NCBI GenBank assembly: GCA_032718475.1
Contig: JAUCBJ010004540.1
Coordinates: forward strand, 1 to 45,686
Source of the DNA: Nemertoderma westbladi
Lineage: Eukaryota; Xenacoelomorpha; Nemertodermatida; Nemertodermatidae
DNA length: 45,686 nucleotides
Direction: 5' to 3'
Each line of letters opens with the position of its first letter. Positions within the stretch are counted from its first letter, which is position 1. This document shows positions 1-10,437 of this stretch, piece by piece. Made by a program: the position numbers and the translations under genes. The notes beneath the pieces are model-generated. The model was given only the letters and a program-made list of their open reading frames with translations, ran no database searches and was not told the origin of the DNA.

Positions 1-2602
1 TCAAAGGCCTACTGAATGCTTTCCTACAGGGTATACAATTCCTAAGAACTTGGTTCAGAGCCCTACGAGGTTTATAAAAATAGTAGCGAGTTCGAATTTC
101 GCTCAGAACTCGTTCTCTACCAGCATGATACAGTTTGCTATGAACATCTACAATTATCTTGATCTGTATGTCAAGATTTCTGATGAGTATGGGGAACTTA
201 GTGTCAAAGGATAACGGGGCGTTGGTTAGCCGACCTCCAACACGTATTAACCCATCTATCATGGTACTAGAGAAGCGATCCCTTAAGCGCATCTGTGGAT
301 TTCTTAACAACAGGAAATACTTATCGGAATCCTCATAACATTGTAGAAGTCTCAGCATCTGTTTGTTGGTTTCATCATGCTCCTGGTAACTGATCTTCTC
401 CTTTAGAAACCTGTTGGATACCTTGTATTGGGGAAGATCTTTAACAACATGGACTCGTGCAGATGTTGATGGAGCATCATCACTATGGGTCTTTGTCCCG
501 GAGTAACGATGATGAAAACATCGTTTTAAATAGGTGACAGCTTTACAGAGCCGATTCCAGGAACTGTAGTGACGTATCGCTCTCTGCAAGAGAGGTGAGA
601 GTCCTTGCGAAATATCTGGTATTCCAGATTTCCAATCCTTGTCACGGATTTCCAAGACTTCTTTAGTCGTGGCGGTGGGTTTCTGATCCAAAGCATCCTC
701 TCCGGAAGTAAATAATACAGATAGATCAACCGCAGGTTTAAACAACTTCGATTTACTCGCTCGAGTTTTGGGTTTAACTTTCTCCGCTCCCTTGGCCTGT
801 CTGATCTCTGCTGTTGTGAGATGGGGAGGCCATTCTTCTTCTTCTCTGTAGAGAAAGTCGGGTCCTCCTAACCATTCGGGAGTATTTACCAATTCCTTTG
901 GAGTCGCTCCTCGGGACGCGATGTCTGCTGGGTTAATCGTTCCGGGGCAATGTCTCCATTGGTCCATCGTCGTGCGACTAAGTATGATGGCTACCCTGTT
1001 GGTAACGAAGACGCTGAACTGACAGACTTCATTGGTTATATACTCTAACACGAGTAAAGCGTCGGTCCAATAGACAGTTTTCTCTAATGTATAGTCAATC
1101 TGTTCGGTTACATTCCGGCCGATGGCTGTAGCGTATAGAGCCGCTTTTAACTCCGCTCGAGGAACTTTCAACTTGTTGTTGATTAATGCCTTAGAAGTAA
1201 CCAAGGCGACTTTGATTCCATCCGGAGTTTCCACTCTTAGGTAGGCTACTATACCGATTCCCATATCGCTGGCGTCTCCAAACACATGGAGTTGATAGGA
1301 ATACGTAGGGAGAACATGACCAAAATATGAACGGGAAATTATAAAATCCTCGATGGCTGGTAGAGAATCTTCCCATTTCATCCACTTCTTCAATAATTCT
1401 CCCTTAAGTGGATCGTCCCATGAGTGGTTTTCAAGCCACATTTGTTGTACCAAACTTCGAGCAATCAATATAACTGGGCTAATAAATCCCAATGGATCGA
1501 AATAAGTGCTCAGTATACTTAAGCAAATCCGTTTGGTTCGAACTGGATTATCTCGCTGTTTTAGTTGGAAAAACAGGATATCTCGCTCTGTGTCCCATTT
1601 CAAGCCGAGTGTCTTGGTTTCTGGCAGATCATCTTTGATCAAATCGAGATCTTTCGCTCCTCGATCTTCCGCAGGGATCGACTCCAGAAACTCACGGGAG
1701 TTGCTGGTGAATTTTGTTAATCGAAAACCACCTCTTTTTAAGCACTCTACCGTTCCTTTAGCGACCTCAATGGCTTCCTCAACTGATGGAAGGGACTTCA
1801 GATTGTCGTCCATGTATATGTCTCTCTTGATGTTGTCGATCACTTCCTTAGAGAAGGCCTCTCTGTTGTCCTCTGCAGTAGTACGCACTACCGAACAGGC
1901 GTTGGAAGGGCTTGAGATTATCCCAAAGGCCTGGATGGTCATCCAGTACTCCACCGGTTTCTGGTTGAGGTCTCCTTCGGGCCACCACAGAAATCGTAGA
2001 CTATCTCGATCCCTATCTAACACCTTGACTTGTAAGAACATGCCTTCTATATCGGAGGCGAAAGCAATAGAATATTGTCTCAATCTTAAAAGAATTCCCA
2101 ACAAAGATTGAAGCAAGTTGGGTCCGGGTAACAATTCAGAGTTAAGGGATTGACCCATGTAAAGAGCGGAGCCATCAAACACTACTCTCACTTCGTGTGG
2201 TTTACCGGGTTTAGGAACGTAATGGTGAGTTAAGTAATACGTTCTTTCAGTCACAGGTGTTTCTTCCGGTACCCTCTCCGCGTATCCCTTATTAATAAAT
2301 TTTTCCAGCTGTGTTTGATACATTGCTTTAGCTGAAGAATTAGCCGTAAGGCGTCGATGGAGTTGCGCGATTCTTTTTTCCGCCAAAGGTCTGTTATTGA
2401 TGAACTTCGGTTCTCTCTTGCGAAAAGGTAAACCGACTTCGTACCTTCCTTGATCTTCGAGGAAACGTGTAGTTGTCTCTTGGATCTGCTTGGCCCTTTC
2501 CTCTTCCACCGACAAGGCTTTATCGTAGGAATTGGGCTCTACCGCCTCTTGCGTAAAGAATCGTACGGCATGTTCATCCCGAGTCTTGGCATTGCATGAC
2601 GC
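1..2602 (-). CDS. pol: BEL/Pao pol: reverse transcriptase, RNase H and integrase N-terminus (partial)
   Basis: This frame has no ATG and is open from a stop at 2603-2605 down to position 2, about 867 codons without a stop. The product would copy the element RNA into DNA and integrate it. The RT domain lies around 2330-1700, with a VVFDGSA block, an ASDIEGMFLQV block and the catalytic YMDD at about 1808-1819. Most BEL RTs have YVDD there. RNase H begins with FGDASD near 1265-1280. An integrase zinc-binding H-x4-H...C-x2-C pattern lies near 10-145, where the window cuts it. The frame is -1 relative to the gag-protease ORF and overlaps it by 64 nt. No canonical X-XXY-YYZ slippery heptamer is visible in the overlap, so the change of frame may be programmed by another route or be a single indel. 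Confidence 0.85.
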
Positions 2603-5600
2603 TCAATGACGTCATTTAACTCGTCGTTATAAGCTTCTCGTTCAGATGGATAGAGAAGTTGACATAAGTTCACTTGGTTTTGCCAAGCCTCGTTTTCCTT
2701 AAGGAGATCGATGGTATTCTCCTCATCAAAAAGCTGGTGAACGTCGTCATTATCTGAGGAGTATGGAATTCCCTCAGTTGAGTTGTCTCCCTCACTGGTA
2801 TCATCTTCCCATTCACTCACCTGGCATACGCTCTCTTGCGGTAGTCTTTCTCTGAGTGTTCTACGGGAAGGGCCAGTAAAGTACCAACCTACTCTAGTTC
2901 TTACCGCATAGGTCTGTAGTGGCTGCGGTTGAGCAGGCCGTTTCTCTAATGTCTCCAGCGCCTCATGCGCGTTTTGGCCGATGAGTATTTGCACTCCAGG
3001 ATAATCAGTCTGGAATCGAGGTATGTTAAGATGTTGGATGCTCTCATCCTCGTCCCAATTATAAAGGTCTGCTTGAGTAGTAGCGAAGTTCTTTATAGCC
3101 ACCATTTTCACTGACCTTATGCTGTGTTCTCCTAGTTCGTCCTGGGGGGTGGACAACGCTCCTACATAATAATCAGCTGTTATTGTAGATTTCCAAACTT
3201 GCATAATGCCTGACATGTTGAGCTTAGTTTGGAACTTGGGTTGTCCAGCAAATATATCTTCGGCTAGCTCTTTGTCGATGAATGTTCCTGTACTACCGGA
3301 GTCAAGGAGGGCGTTCACTACATAACTCCTCTCAGGTCCGTGAACCCTTACTTGCACCACAGGAAACTCTCGGATCCCTACATTGGAAGATGGCTCTTTC
3401 CAAGATGGTTGTCGCTCAGAAGTAGTTAGAGTAAAGTCGTTGTCTGTATCTTTTTCATATGTGAGTGCTCGATACACTGCGGTATTTATCATGTAACAGG
3501 ATTCGTTTTCGTCGGAGAACTCGTCTGTATAGAATCCTTCCATCTCAGATTGATCAGTGTCGTTCACATCACTGAATTGGACATGTAACTCGGAATCACT
3601 CACCTGATTCGGACTATTTCGATCGAATTCAGCGTGCAACAAGATATGATGTTTCGCACCACACTTTGCACACCTTATGTCAGAGAAACAGGTTCGCCGT
3701 TGGTGTCCTTGTCTGAGGCAATTATAACATAACCGCTTATCCCACATGACTTCGCGTCTCTCTGTTAATGATTTCTTTAGAAATTCATCACACCTATTCA
3801 AATGGTGGGTCCCGTCGCACAGCGCACATTTCGGTTTGATGTTACTTACCTTATTTTGAGTCACATTGTGTACACTTGCCTTTTCTTCGGGTTTTCTCAC
3901 CTGAATTCTCTTGGGAGACGTGGGAGGAGTTTTTCTTACCTGTTCCCTCCTGTCATTTGTTCGAGACTTGAATTTACTTACCTGATCTTTAGGCATTTTA
4001 TTCACGTAATAAGATCTATCCGTGTCCTTCCCGCTATCTTCTCCTTGAGAAGTCTGGCTTTCGCCGTCGTCTGTATAACATACTGGTGTTACCTTTCTCC
4101 TAGAGACGGGTTTTTCACTTACCTTGTTTTCCGGTGTCTTCTCCCTAGACAGTTTCAGGAGCTGTAATTTCACTTCTCCATCTAGGAATGACATGAGATC
4201 AGCCATGGTAGGGTCTCGTCGTTGTTGTTCCATCATATATAACACTTTCTTATCCCAGCGTGTACCTACTCCACCTTTCGGTAAAGTAGAAGCCACTGCT
4301 CTAATAACCATAGTGTTCTGATACTCATGAGACTTACCTAGCCAATCTAATTGTCTGCAGATCTCCTGGATCTCATCGGAAAACTCGATAATTCCACTAC
4401 TAATAAACTTTCGGGGCGCTACTAACTTTGCATATAAGTACCCAGCGATATTATTCCTATTACCATACCTGATGTTTAGTGTATCCCAAACTTGTCTTAA
4501 TCCGTCTGGATGTCCAATAAACTTTAACGCCATTAACTTGGGAGATCCTTCCAAGCACTCGATGAGGTATCTAAGTTTTTCTCCATTAGATAGTACAGAG
4601 TTCTGTATGTTATCTTTGTAATATTCATTAAAAGGTAACCATTTCATCTCATCTCCATTGAACTTGACGATCTCTCCCACCTTTACCGCTTGCCGGGCTT
4701 CGGTTCTAGCCATTTGACGCGTAAAACTTTCTTGGGCCATCGTGTTATTTAATATCGAATTATCGGTATATAAATTTCTCGGATTATGATCAGTTCTATA
4801 GGGAATGTCATTATCAACAGGTCTATAATTACCCTTAATAGGGTTCACTATAGGAGTTTCTACTTCGCTAGCAGTATATATGCGTGTAGGCTCCACACCT
4901 TGCGCATGAGATACTTCAGACCTAACAGGTTGACACATTGTTACAGAGGGTGGTGGTATACCTCTTTGAGTATTTACTAATTTATCGCGCTCTAGCGCGA
5001 TACTTTGCTGCACTTCTTGCAACTCTAGCCTACTTTCCCTTACTGTGCCCTTGAACTGCTGGACAGTCTCCTGCATCTGTCCGAGCAGGATATCCATCCC
5101 CCGCCGTCCCTCGTCCACCCATTCGACCGCCGAAGCGGGAGTCGCCAACGTTGTAGCGGGCGGACGATGGACAACGGGCGACAAATTATGAATATTTCGC
5201 TCGGGGTCCAGGACCTGAACTGTCTCTGGGGGAGTTCTACGGGGCACAGGTAGCTTAGTGCTATGCAGAGGGAATTTAGAGATAACTTCAGGGAGCACAG
5301 GTGTGTCTATCACCGAAGGGGTGATTTCAAGAACAGGCCTAATTATTTCAGGCTCATCTACTATAGTAGGGAGTCTTTCTATTTTAATTATTTGGTCTGT
5401 GGGCTCTGTACTACCTAAGTTGGTGTTATTTAGTTGCCTTCTAACAGCTGGAGGCAAATCAGGCAATTTCTGACGGTGGAATGTTCTTTTATGTCTACTT
5501 AGACGAGATCTATTTCCTTTGCCTTCAGTATCGGTGGTATCGCCTTCCTCAGATGATGTATATCCCTGTCTTTTGGGAGTAGATCGATTCATCATCTGCA

Positions 5601-7053
5601 TATTACTAGCTGTTAACTGTTTATTTATGCAGTCTTGATTCTCCTGAATGTTTTCCAATTCTAATTGAGTGGTTTCTTCAGTCGCTCTCCATTCGGCTTC
5701 TGCCACTGCCTCCGCCGCTTTTGCCTCTGCCGCTGCCTCTGCTGCTGCCACTTTTCTTTCTGCTTCTGCAGCTGCCACTGCCGCTGCTACTGTCGCTTTT
5801 GCCTCTGCCGCTGCCTCTGCTGCTGCCGCTTTTCTTTCTGCTTCTGCAGCTGCCACTGCTGCTGCTACTGCCGCTGCCTTTCGGTCTTCTATACGTTTTT
5901 TCTTTACTTGTTCTTCTTGGACTCGTGTCAGGCGGAGTTGTTCATCAAATTTAGCCTGATTCGCAGCCCTCATTTCCACATCGATGGCATCCAACACAAG
6001 CTTGGTTCCTTCGCTATTAGGGCTAAGTCCATCTAACCTTCTTCTCAATTCGTCATCACCTAAAAAACGTTGATAGTCCGACAGATAGATGTCAATGGCA
6101 TCTCTCTTATGCGGCTTCTCTGCCGTCGCTTCACTTTCCACTTGGGAAAAAGTAGCGTCTGTTGATTCTCCATGGGTTGATCGCTCCTCCAGCTGAGCTT
6201 TCCACTGAGCTGTTCCTTGAACCTGGAGACTCACCCGTTGAAACCAAGTCTTTACGGCAACTTGCAACGACGTGTCTTGTTTTCGTTTAGAAGCCTCCTC
6301 AAAGGCTGATAAGATTAGCCTGATTCGTAGAATTCTTTCTCTAACTTGATAAAGCAGCAATCCCTGCTCTTGAGGTCCTTGAGGTTGTTGAAACAGTTGT
6401 TCTTTTAATCGCTCTATAGAGCTGAAGAATCCCTGTGCGTATCCAGCTGCGGACCTCTTCCACACAGCTGGATCGATGGTTTCCTTGGCTACTCCCATCC
6501 GGTGTATGTCTTCCCAGGCAGCTTCTGATAAATCAAACGGGAGTCCGGGTCCGGGGAAGTTCCATTGCGACTCGACCATGGACTTCAGTTCTTCTCTTGT
6601 GTATCCAGCATAACTATCTCTAGTTGAACGCTGGCTTCTCGCCCAATCGATCTGGTGTTCTTCCACAGCGATCAATAACCTAGTGAGTACGGCTGCAGGA
6701 AGGATGAGAAGGGGATCCGAATAAACCACATCCGTCATCCTTGCTCCGCGCTCGGGTGTCAGCTCTACAGTATCCTCACTACTGGAGCTGTTGGGCCGTT
6801 GAGAAGTAAGTTCTTGTATCGCGGGTTGTTGCTGTTCCGCTGCTTCTTGGTCCCGTTTGACCTGAGCTCGAGTGCCTATGATAGACCTACGATGTTGGAC
6901 CAGCCTAGGTTCTTTTATTACTACTGGAGGGATGACTTTCCTCACAGTGGGAGGTGAACTGAACCTACGACCAGACGGTTCTACGTCTCTATCTGAGTCG
7001 CAGATAGTTACATCTAATAAACTGTCTGACAGGTTCTGCTTAGAATCAGACAT
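2539..7053 (-). CDS. gag: BEL/Pao gag-protease polyprotein
   Basis: A 1504-residue intact ORF starting MSDSKQNLSD. The N-terminal ~380 residues are charged. Residues ~390-455 are an Ala/Glu/Lys-rich repeat, probably a helix or coiled coil. Residues ~796-885 match the BEL gag DUF1759 pattern (FNGDEMKWLPF...). Residues ~1076-1138 carry zinc knuckles (CALC...HLNRC, CYNCLRQGHQRRTC, CAKCGAKHH). An aspartic protease follows with LLDSGSTGTF at about residue 1248, then the BEL-typical VRTRVGWYFTGP near 1385. It would form the particle, bind RNA and cleave the polyprotein. It ends at 2539, where the RT frame takes over in another frame. Its N-terminus is clearly related to the ORF at 44254. Confidence 0.9.
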   Translation of the reverse strand: MSDSKQNLSDSLLDVTICDSDRDVEPSGRRFSSPPTVRKVIPPVVIKEPRLVQHRRSIIGTRAQVKRDQEAAEQQQPAIQELTSQRPNSSSSEDTVELTPERGARMTDVVYSDPLLILPAAVLTRLLIAVEEHQIDWARSQRSTRDSYAGYTREELKSMVESQWNFPGPGLPFDLSEAAWEDIHRMGVAKETIDPAVWKRSAAGYAQGFFSSIERLKEQLFQQPQGPQEQGLLLYQVRERILRIRLILSAFEEASKRKQDTSLQVAVKTWFQRVSLQVQGTAQWKAQLEERSTHGESTDATFSQVESEATAEKPHKRDAIDIYLSDYQRFLGDDELRRRLDGLSPNSEGTKLVLDAIDVEMRAANQAKFDEQLRLTRVQEEQVKKKRIEDRKAAAVAAAVAAAEAERKAAAAEAAAEAKATVAAAVAAAEAERKVAAAEAAAEAKAAEAVAEAEWRATEETTQLELENIQENQDCINKQLTASNMQMMNRSTPKRQGYTSSEEGDTTDTEGKGNRSRLSRHKRTFHRQKLPDLPPAVRRQLNNTNLGSTEPTDQIIKIERLPTIVDEPEIIRPVLEITPSVIDTPVLPEVISKFPLHSTKLPVPRRTPPETVQVLDPERNIHNLSPVVHRPPATTLATPASAVEWVDEGRRGMDILLGQMQETVQQFKGTVRESRLELQEVQQSIALERDKLVNTQRGIPPPSVTMCQPVRSEVSHAQGVEPTRIYTASEVETPIVNPIKGNYRPVDNDIPYRTDHNPRNLYTDNSILNNTMAQESFTRQMARTEARQAVKVGEIVKFNGDEMKWLPFNEYYKDNIQNSVLSNGEKLRYLIECLEGSPKLMALKFIGHPDGLRQVWDTLNIRYGNRNNIAGYLYAKLVAPRKFISSGIIEFSDEIQEICRQLDWLGKSHEYQNTMVIRAVASTLPKGGVGTRWDKKVLYMMEQQRRDPTMADLMSFLDGEVKLQLLKLSREKTPENKVSEKPVSRRKVTPVCYTDDGESQTSQGEDSGKDTDRSYYVNKMPKDQVSKFKSRTNDRREQVRKTPPTSPKRIQVRKPEEKASVHNVTQNKVSNIKPKCALCDGTHHLNRCDEFLKKSLTERREVMWDKRLCYNCLRQGHQRRTCFSDIRCAKCGAKHHILLHAEFDRNSPNQVSDSELHVQFSDVNDTDQSEMEGFYTDEFSDENESCYMINTAVYRALTYEKDTDNDFTLTTSERQPSWKEPSSNVGIREFPVVQVRVHGPERSYVVNALLDSGSTGTFIDKELAEDIFAGQPKFQTKLNMSGIMQVWKSTITADYYVGALSTPQDELGEHSIRSVKMVAIKNFATTQADLYNWDEDESIQHLNIPRFQTDYPGVQILIGQNAHEALETLEKRPAQPQPLQTYAVRTRVGWYFTGPSRRTLRERLPQESVCQVSEWEDDTSEGDNSTEGIPYSSDNDDVHQLFDEENTIDLLKENEAWQNQVNLCQLLYPSEREAYNDELNDVIERHAMPRLGMNMPYDSLRKRR

Positions 7054-7867
7054 GTCTATGTATACCGTTGAATGTCTACTGCTGTATTACAGTCTGAGCA
7101 AGTCTAGTAACTCAGTATGAACTGCTAGCCTAGTAATTAATTACCGATACTGCTACTCAGTGTAGCGTGATATATATATAATATATTAGAATACCGGTAT
7201 ACTTATGGTATATATAACTATATAAGTATTATTACAGACTAGGTTTATCACAGAATACCGGTATAATTTTAGCACCAATATATATAAATATATAATAGGC
7301 CTATCGGAATAGCGGTATACAGCTTACAGTTTGTAGTATATATAATTCTGGACTAGAATTAATTACAAGCACCGGTATAATTTCAGCCTAAATTTATAGA
7401 AATAAGATAATAGGCCTATCGTAAATACCGGTATATCAATTATTTTAATAATTGAATTTCTGAATTTTAGGGTTACTTGGTTACTTTAACTTACTTTATT
7501 GCCGTTAGTTAAGCAGTAGTCCAACTGATATTGAGACCTAATTGTTATATGGTAGGCCTACTACTTATAAATCGTTAGATTTGATTTATAATATATATAT
7601 ACCCGTTTTAATGGGTTTAGTCAATGTTTGAAATAAATGTTATTATTTCTGGGGAGTAATCACTACACAAAGCGGTGCGCTTTCAGTGAAGTGTTACTTA
7701 TAGGACACTAAAACAAATAATGCTAATTTACCTAAGTTACTTAATACTACAAATTACGTACAATTCGGGTTGAGATTACAATCTCTAAATAAACACAAAA
7801 ATTTACAAAAACACAAAATACGAATTTTTAGGGTAATTTTACAAGAATGAATTGAATAATAAATATT

Positions 7868-8441
7868 ACGCTACGCGTACAAACTACTCAAACAAAATGC
7901 AGACCGAACACTGACAGACTACTATCAAGCCTAAACAAACTACGGTATATGCAGACTCCGAAATAATTAGGTAGTATGCGTTCTAACCCAGTAGTACGAC
8001 TTATTCTTTAGTTGGGGGTTTACCTTACAGCATTCGCTGCCCCTACTTCCTAACCGTTCTTTATCGGACAAGTGATCTACACACGCTGCAATCCGTTCAG
8101 ACCTAGTAACAGCCAGACAACTATCCAGCCTACAAATTATCTAAATAAAATTATACGCTACCCGTACAGACTTACACAAACAAAGTACAGTCTAAACGAT
8201 GGCAGACTACTCTCAAGCCTAAATAAACTACAGGACATGCAGACTCCGAAATGATTAGGGAGTATGCGTTCTAACCCAGTAGTACGACTTATTCTTTAGT
8301 TGGGGGTTTACCTTACAGCATTCGCTGCCCCTACTTCCTAACCGTACTTAATCGGACAGGTGATCTACACACACTGCAATCCGTTCGGACCTAACAGCAA
8401 TCAGACAACAGCTCAGCCTACAAATTGTCTGCACAATCTGA
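7868..8441. repeat. 287-bp tandem duplication inside the BEL LTR
   Basis: Two units, 7868-8154 and 8155-8441, share long near-identical stretches around the block beginning GCAGACTCCGAAAT. The same two-unit structure occurs in the opposite copy at 42385-42958 with the same 287-bp period. The duplication is therefore older than the split of the two elements. Confidence 0.8.
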
Positions 8442-9054
8442 TCAGGCTTACACGTCTTCTGTTCAATACTGGCCTACAAACAAATTAAACTTGACAGAAA
8501 TAAGTAAAATCTCAATAAAAAACCAGGGCGGCCGTTCCCTGATTAAGTATTAAGACCTACCGGTATACAACAATCAAATCGAATAATACTAATGTACTTA
8601 TACGGGAAGTACCGGTTGGGACAGTTAGGCCTACGGACCTACAGAAGTACCGGTTCTGGCAGTTGGACCTACGGGCCTACAGCAGTACCGGTTCTTGCAG
8701 TTGGGCCTACTGACCTACAGAAGTACCGGTTCAAGTTTACCGGTTGACCGGTATTTTCAACTTTATTGCTTACTGCAATAAAGAAGCATATATCCTTTAA
8801 TGTTCGCGCTTTCAGACCTTTGGCAGTTTAACCCGCCAAATTAAGATGTCTTCTAGATATTAAATCGCTTTTTAGTCTATGACAAGTATTTGATTCACTA
8901 CACTAGTCGAAACCAATCTGTGCGCGATCATTCACCCGCTGGATATTCCCGGGAGATTGGGTTCGACGGCTTAATTTTTATTGCTATGTAAGCCTAATGT
9001 ATTATTCGACTGACAGTATTATATAATCTCTGACAATATTATTCACCTTCGGGA

Positions 9055-9103
9055 ATATTAACAGTTCCTTTAGGACGTGGCGCTTTATCTATATAAACAG
9101 AGT
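9055..9103 (-). promoter_or_regulatory. Conserved LTR block with TATA-like site (candidate promoter)
   Basis: About 40 bp here are among the best-conserved parts of both LTRs (the counterpart is at 41661-41705). Read on the element's coding strand, each has TTTATATAG or TTTAAATAG, a TAAAGCGCCACGTCC block, then AGGAACTGTTAATATT. A TATA-like word followed by a constrained block fits a core promoter. The initiation site is not known from sequence. Confidence 0.35.
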
Positions 9104-9668
9104 TATGACTTAAACTACTCACAACGATATGGCTCAATTATAATTCACATATATGGCGCATTCTTTAGGAATTGCTTCTTTAACAGACTCACTCATACAC
9201 AATGCTGCACAATACTGCACACTAATCTGCCAATCTTCACTGATTTTAGTCACATATAAAAGGAACACAGACTGACTCATGTAGGGTCTATCAAATAACA
9301 TTAGATTCACTTCAAACCACTTTAACATAAGTCACAATCGTTATTGGTAACCTTTCTCTCTTACCTTCGGTATATCAAGAATATTGGGTTTTCGGGGTTA
9401 TTTCTCGTTATTCCAATATAATAATTCATCAACCAATATAATGAATAACCGACAACAAATAGCAGTATACAGTATTGATTGAGCAGGTAATTTTTAGCAG
9501 TTTCAGCAGTTATTAAAAGCCGTGTGTCAGCAGTGATTACGAAATTGCAGTGATTCCATGAATTAAAGGATATATGTCCTTATAATTAAGCCTACTAGTG
9601 TAAGACTAAAAACTGAAAACACGGAGGTGCCAAAAGCCGGTTCTTAGGCTCTGGGCAAAAACATAACA

Positions 9669-10110
9669 CTGAACTACTGAGTTTCTGTATACACCTCCAA
9701 CACAGAGACAACAAACGCTCTGATTGGTCAACCTGAACAACGAGAGAACAAAGAAACAAAGAAACGTCGACGTGGCAATATCAGCTGCTAGCCGTCGTCA
9801 TGGTAGCGACACTGTTTTCAAGAGTATCGAGCTTTTACGTCACGGAATTACGGATTATGTCCTCTAAAGTACAAATACAGAAGAAATAGCTTTTATGTCC
9901 GCTAAAACACCAGTACAGCAAGGACACGGCCTTTTTATGCCTGGTAAACCAACTACAGAGTATTTTACGGGAAAAATAAGGAAAAATAACCGGACAATTC
10001 AGCAAAAGCTTTTACACATTGGCCAGCCCACCTGTTCTCCCTATATTTATATTAATTGCACCATTATTAATTTCGCCCTGATTCATTACATTATTACTAA
10101 TGATATTATT
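9669..10110. other. Flank of the left BEL element, no gene recognised
   Basis: This follows the LTR terminus. The first ~330 bases show no coding pattern or known repeat. From about 10110 down to 10012, the frame of the neighbouring Asn-rich ORF continues after its stop and stays Asn-rich, ending at a second stop. This suggests that a nonsense mutation split that ORF. A small plus-strand ORF at 9895-10137 has no recognisable content and is not called. Confidence 0.5.
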
Positions 10111-10345
10111 TTAATTAAATTCTCCAGGGTTATTTAACATATTATTGTTACCTAAATTATTATTTAAATTATTTTGCTCAGAATTAGGGTTATTATTTAG
10201 ATTATTTTGCACATTTAAATTAGGGTTATTATTTATATTATTTTGCACATTTAAATTAGGGTTATTGTTACCGGGTAAAATATTATTTCCTGCAAGAAAG
10301 GTTTGATTAGGGTTGTCTATTACGGTACTATTAATATTACTCCCT
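10111..10345 (-). pseudogene. Asn-rich repeat frame, tail of a gag-like ORF (broken)
   Basis: An open frame on the minus strand without an ATG encodes an asparagine-rich low-complexity tail. It holds a 12-codon repeat (NNPNLNVQNN plus two more residues), seen as a 36-bp direct repeat with starts at 10187, 10223 and 10259. The 36-bp period keeps the frame. It ends at TAA (10111-10113). A C-tract at 10367-10382 and several stops separate it from the larger gag-like ORF. I infer that both are parts of one decayed protein. No family is recognised. Confidence 0.45.
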
Positions 10346-10437
10346 CTAGCATATTACTATTATTACCCCCCCCCCCCCCCCCGCCCGTACGGTCACACCT
10401 GTCCTGGGTCTGTCGTCCAGTACCTGTAAGTGGGGTA

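Larger units (their letters stand above)
1..9668 (-). mobile_element. BEL/Pao LTR retrotransposon, left copy (partial)
   Basis: Seen on the minus strand, in order: a long 5' LTR plus leader (9668 to 7054), a gag-protease ORF, then a pol frame that runs off the window start. The 5' terminus is inferred from alignment with the inverted relative at 41141: homology stops in both at TGTTAT or TGTTAC, and BEL LTRs commonly begin TGTTA. The 3' LTR and the rest of integrase lie outside the window. Both long frames are open, so this is a young copy. The LTR/leader boundary and primer-binding site could not be fixed. BEL/Pao assignment rests on the gag-PR-RT-RNaseH-IN order and the DUF1759-like, zinc-knuckle and DSG protease features in one ORF. 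Confidence 0.85.
7054..9668 (-). repeat. 5' LTR plus leader of the left BEL element
   Basis: A noncoding stretch of 2.6 kb whose blocks align, inverted, with 41141-44253. It is rich in the hexamer ACCGGT, with many CCGGTA-type words. It contains a 287-bp tandem duplication, a 9-bp perfect stem-loop near 8761-8783 (CTTTATTGC / GCAATAAAG) and AT-rich stretches. Its outer end reads TGTTATG on the minus strand (9668-9662). The 3' end of the LTR is uncertain: a TAACA conserved in both copies near 7642-7650 (minus) is a candidate, but no tRNA-like TGG primer site follows it. Confidence 0.65.

Noticed and set aside
1506-2111. 201-codon plus-strand ORF
   Set aside because: It lies opposite the intact pol frame and shows no recognisable content.
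5665-6036. Plus-strand ORFs rich in Cys, Leu and Ala opposite the gag repeat
   Set aside because: They are antisense readings of the Ala/Glu repeat of the BEL gag ORF. No domain is visible and the residues simply mirror the repeat.
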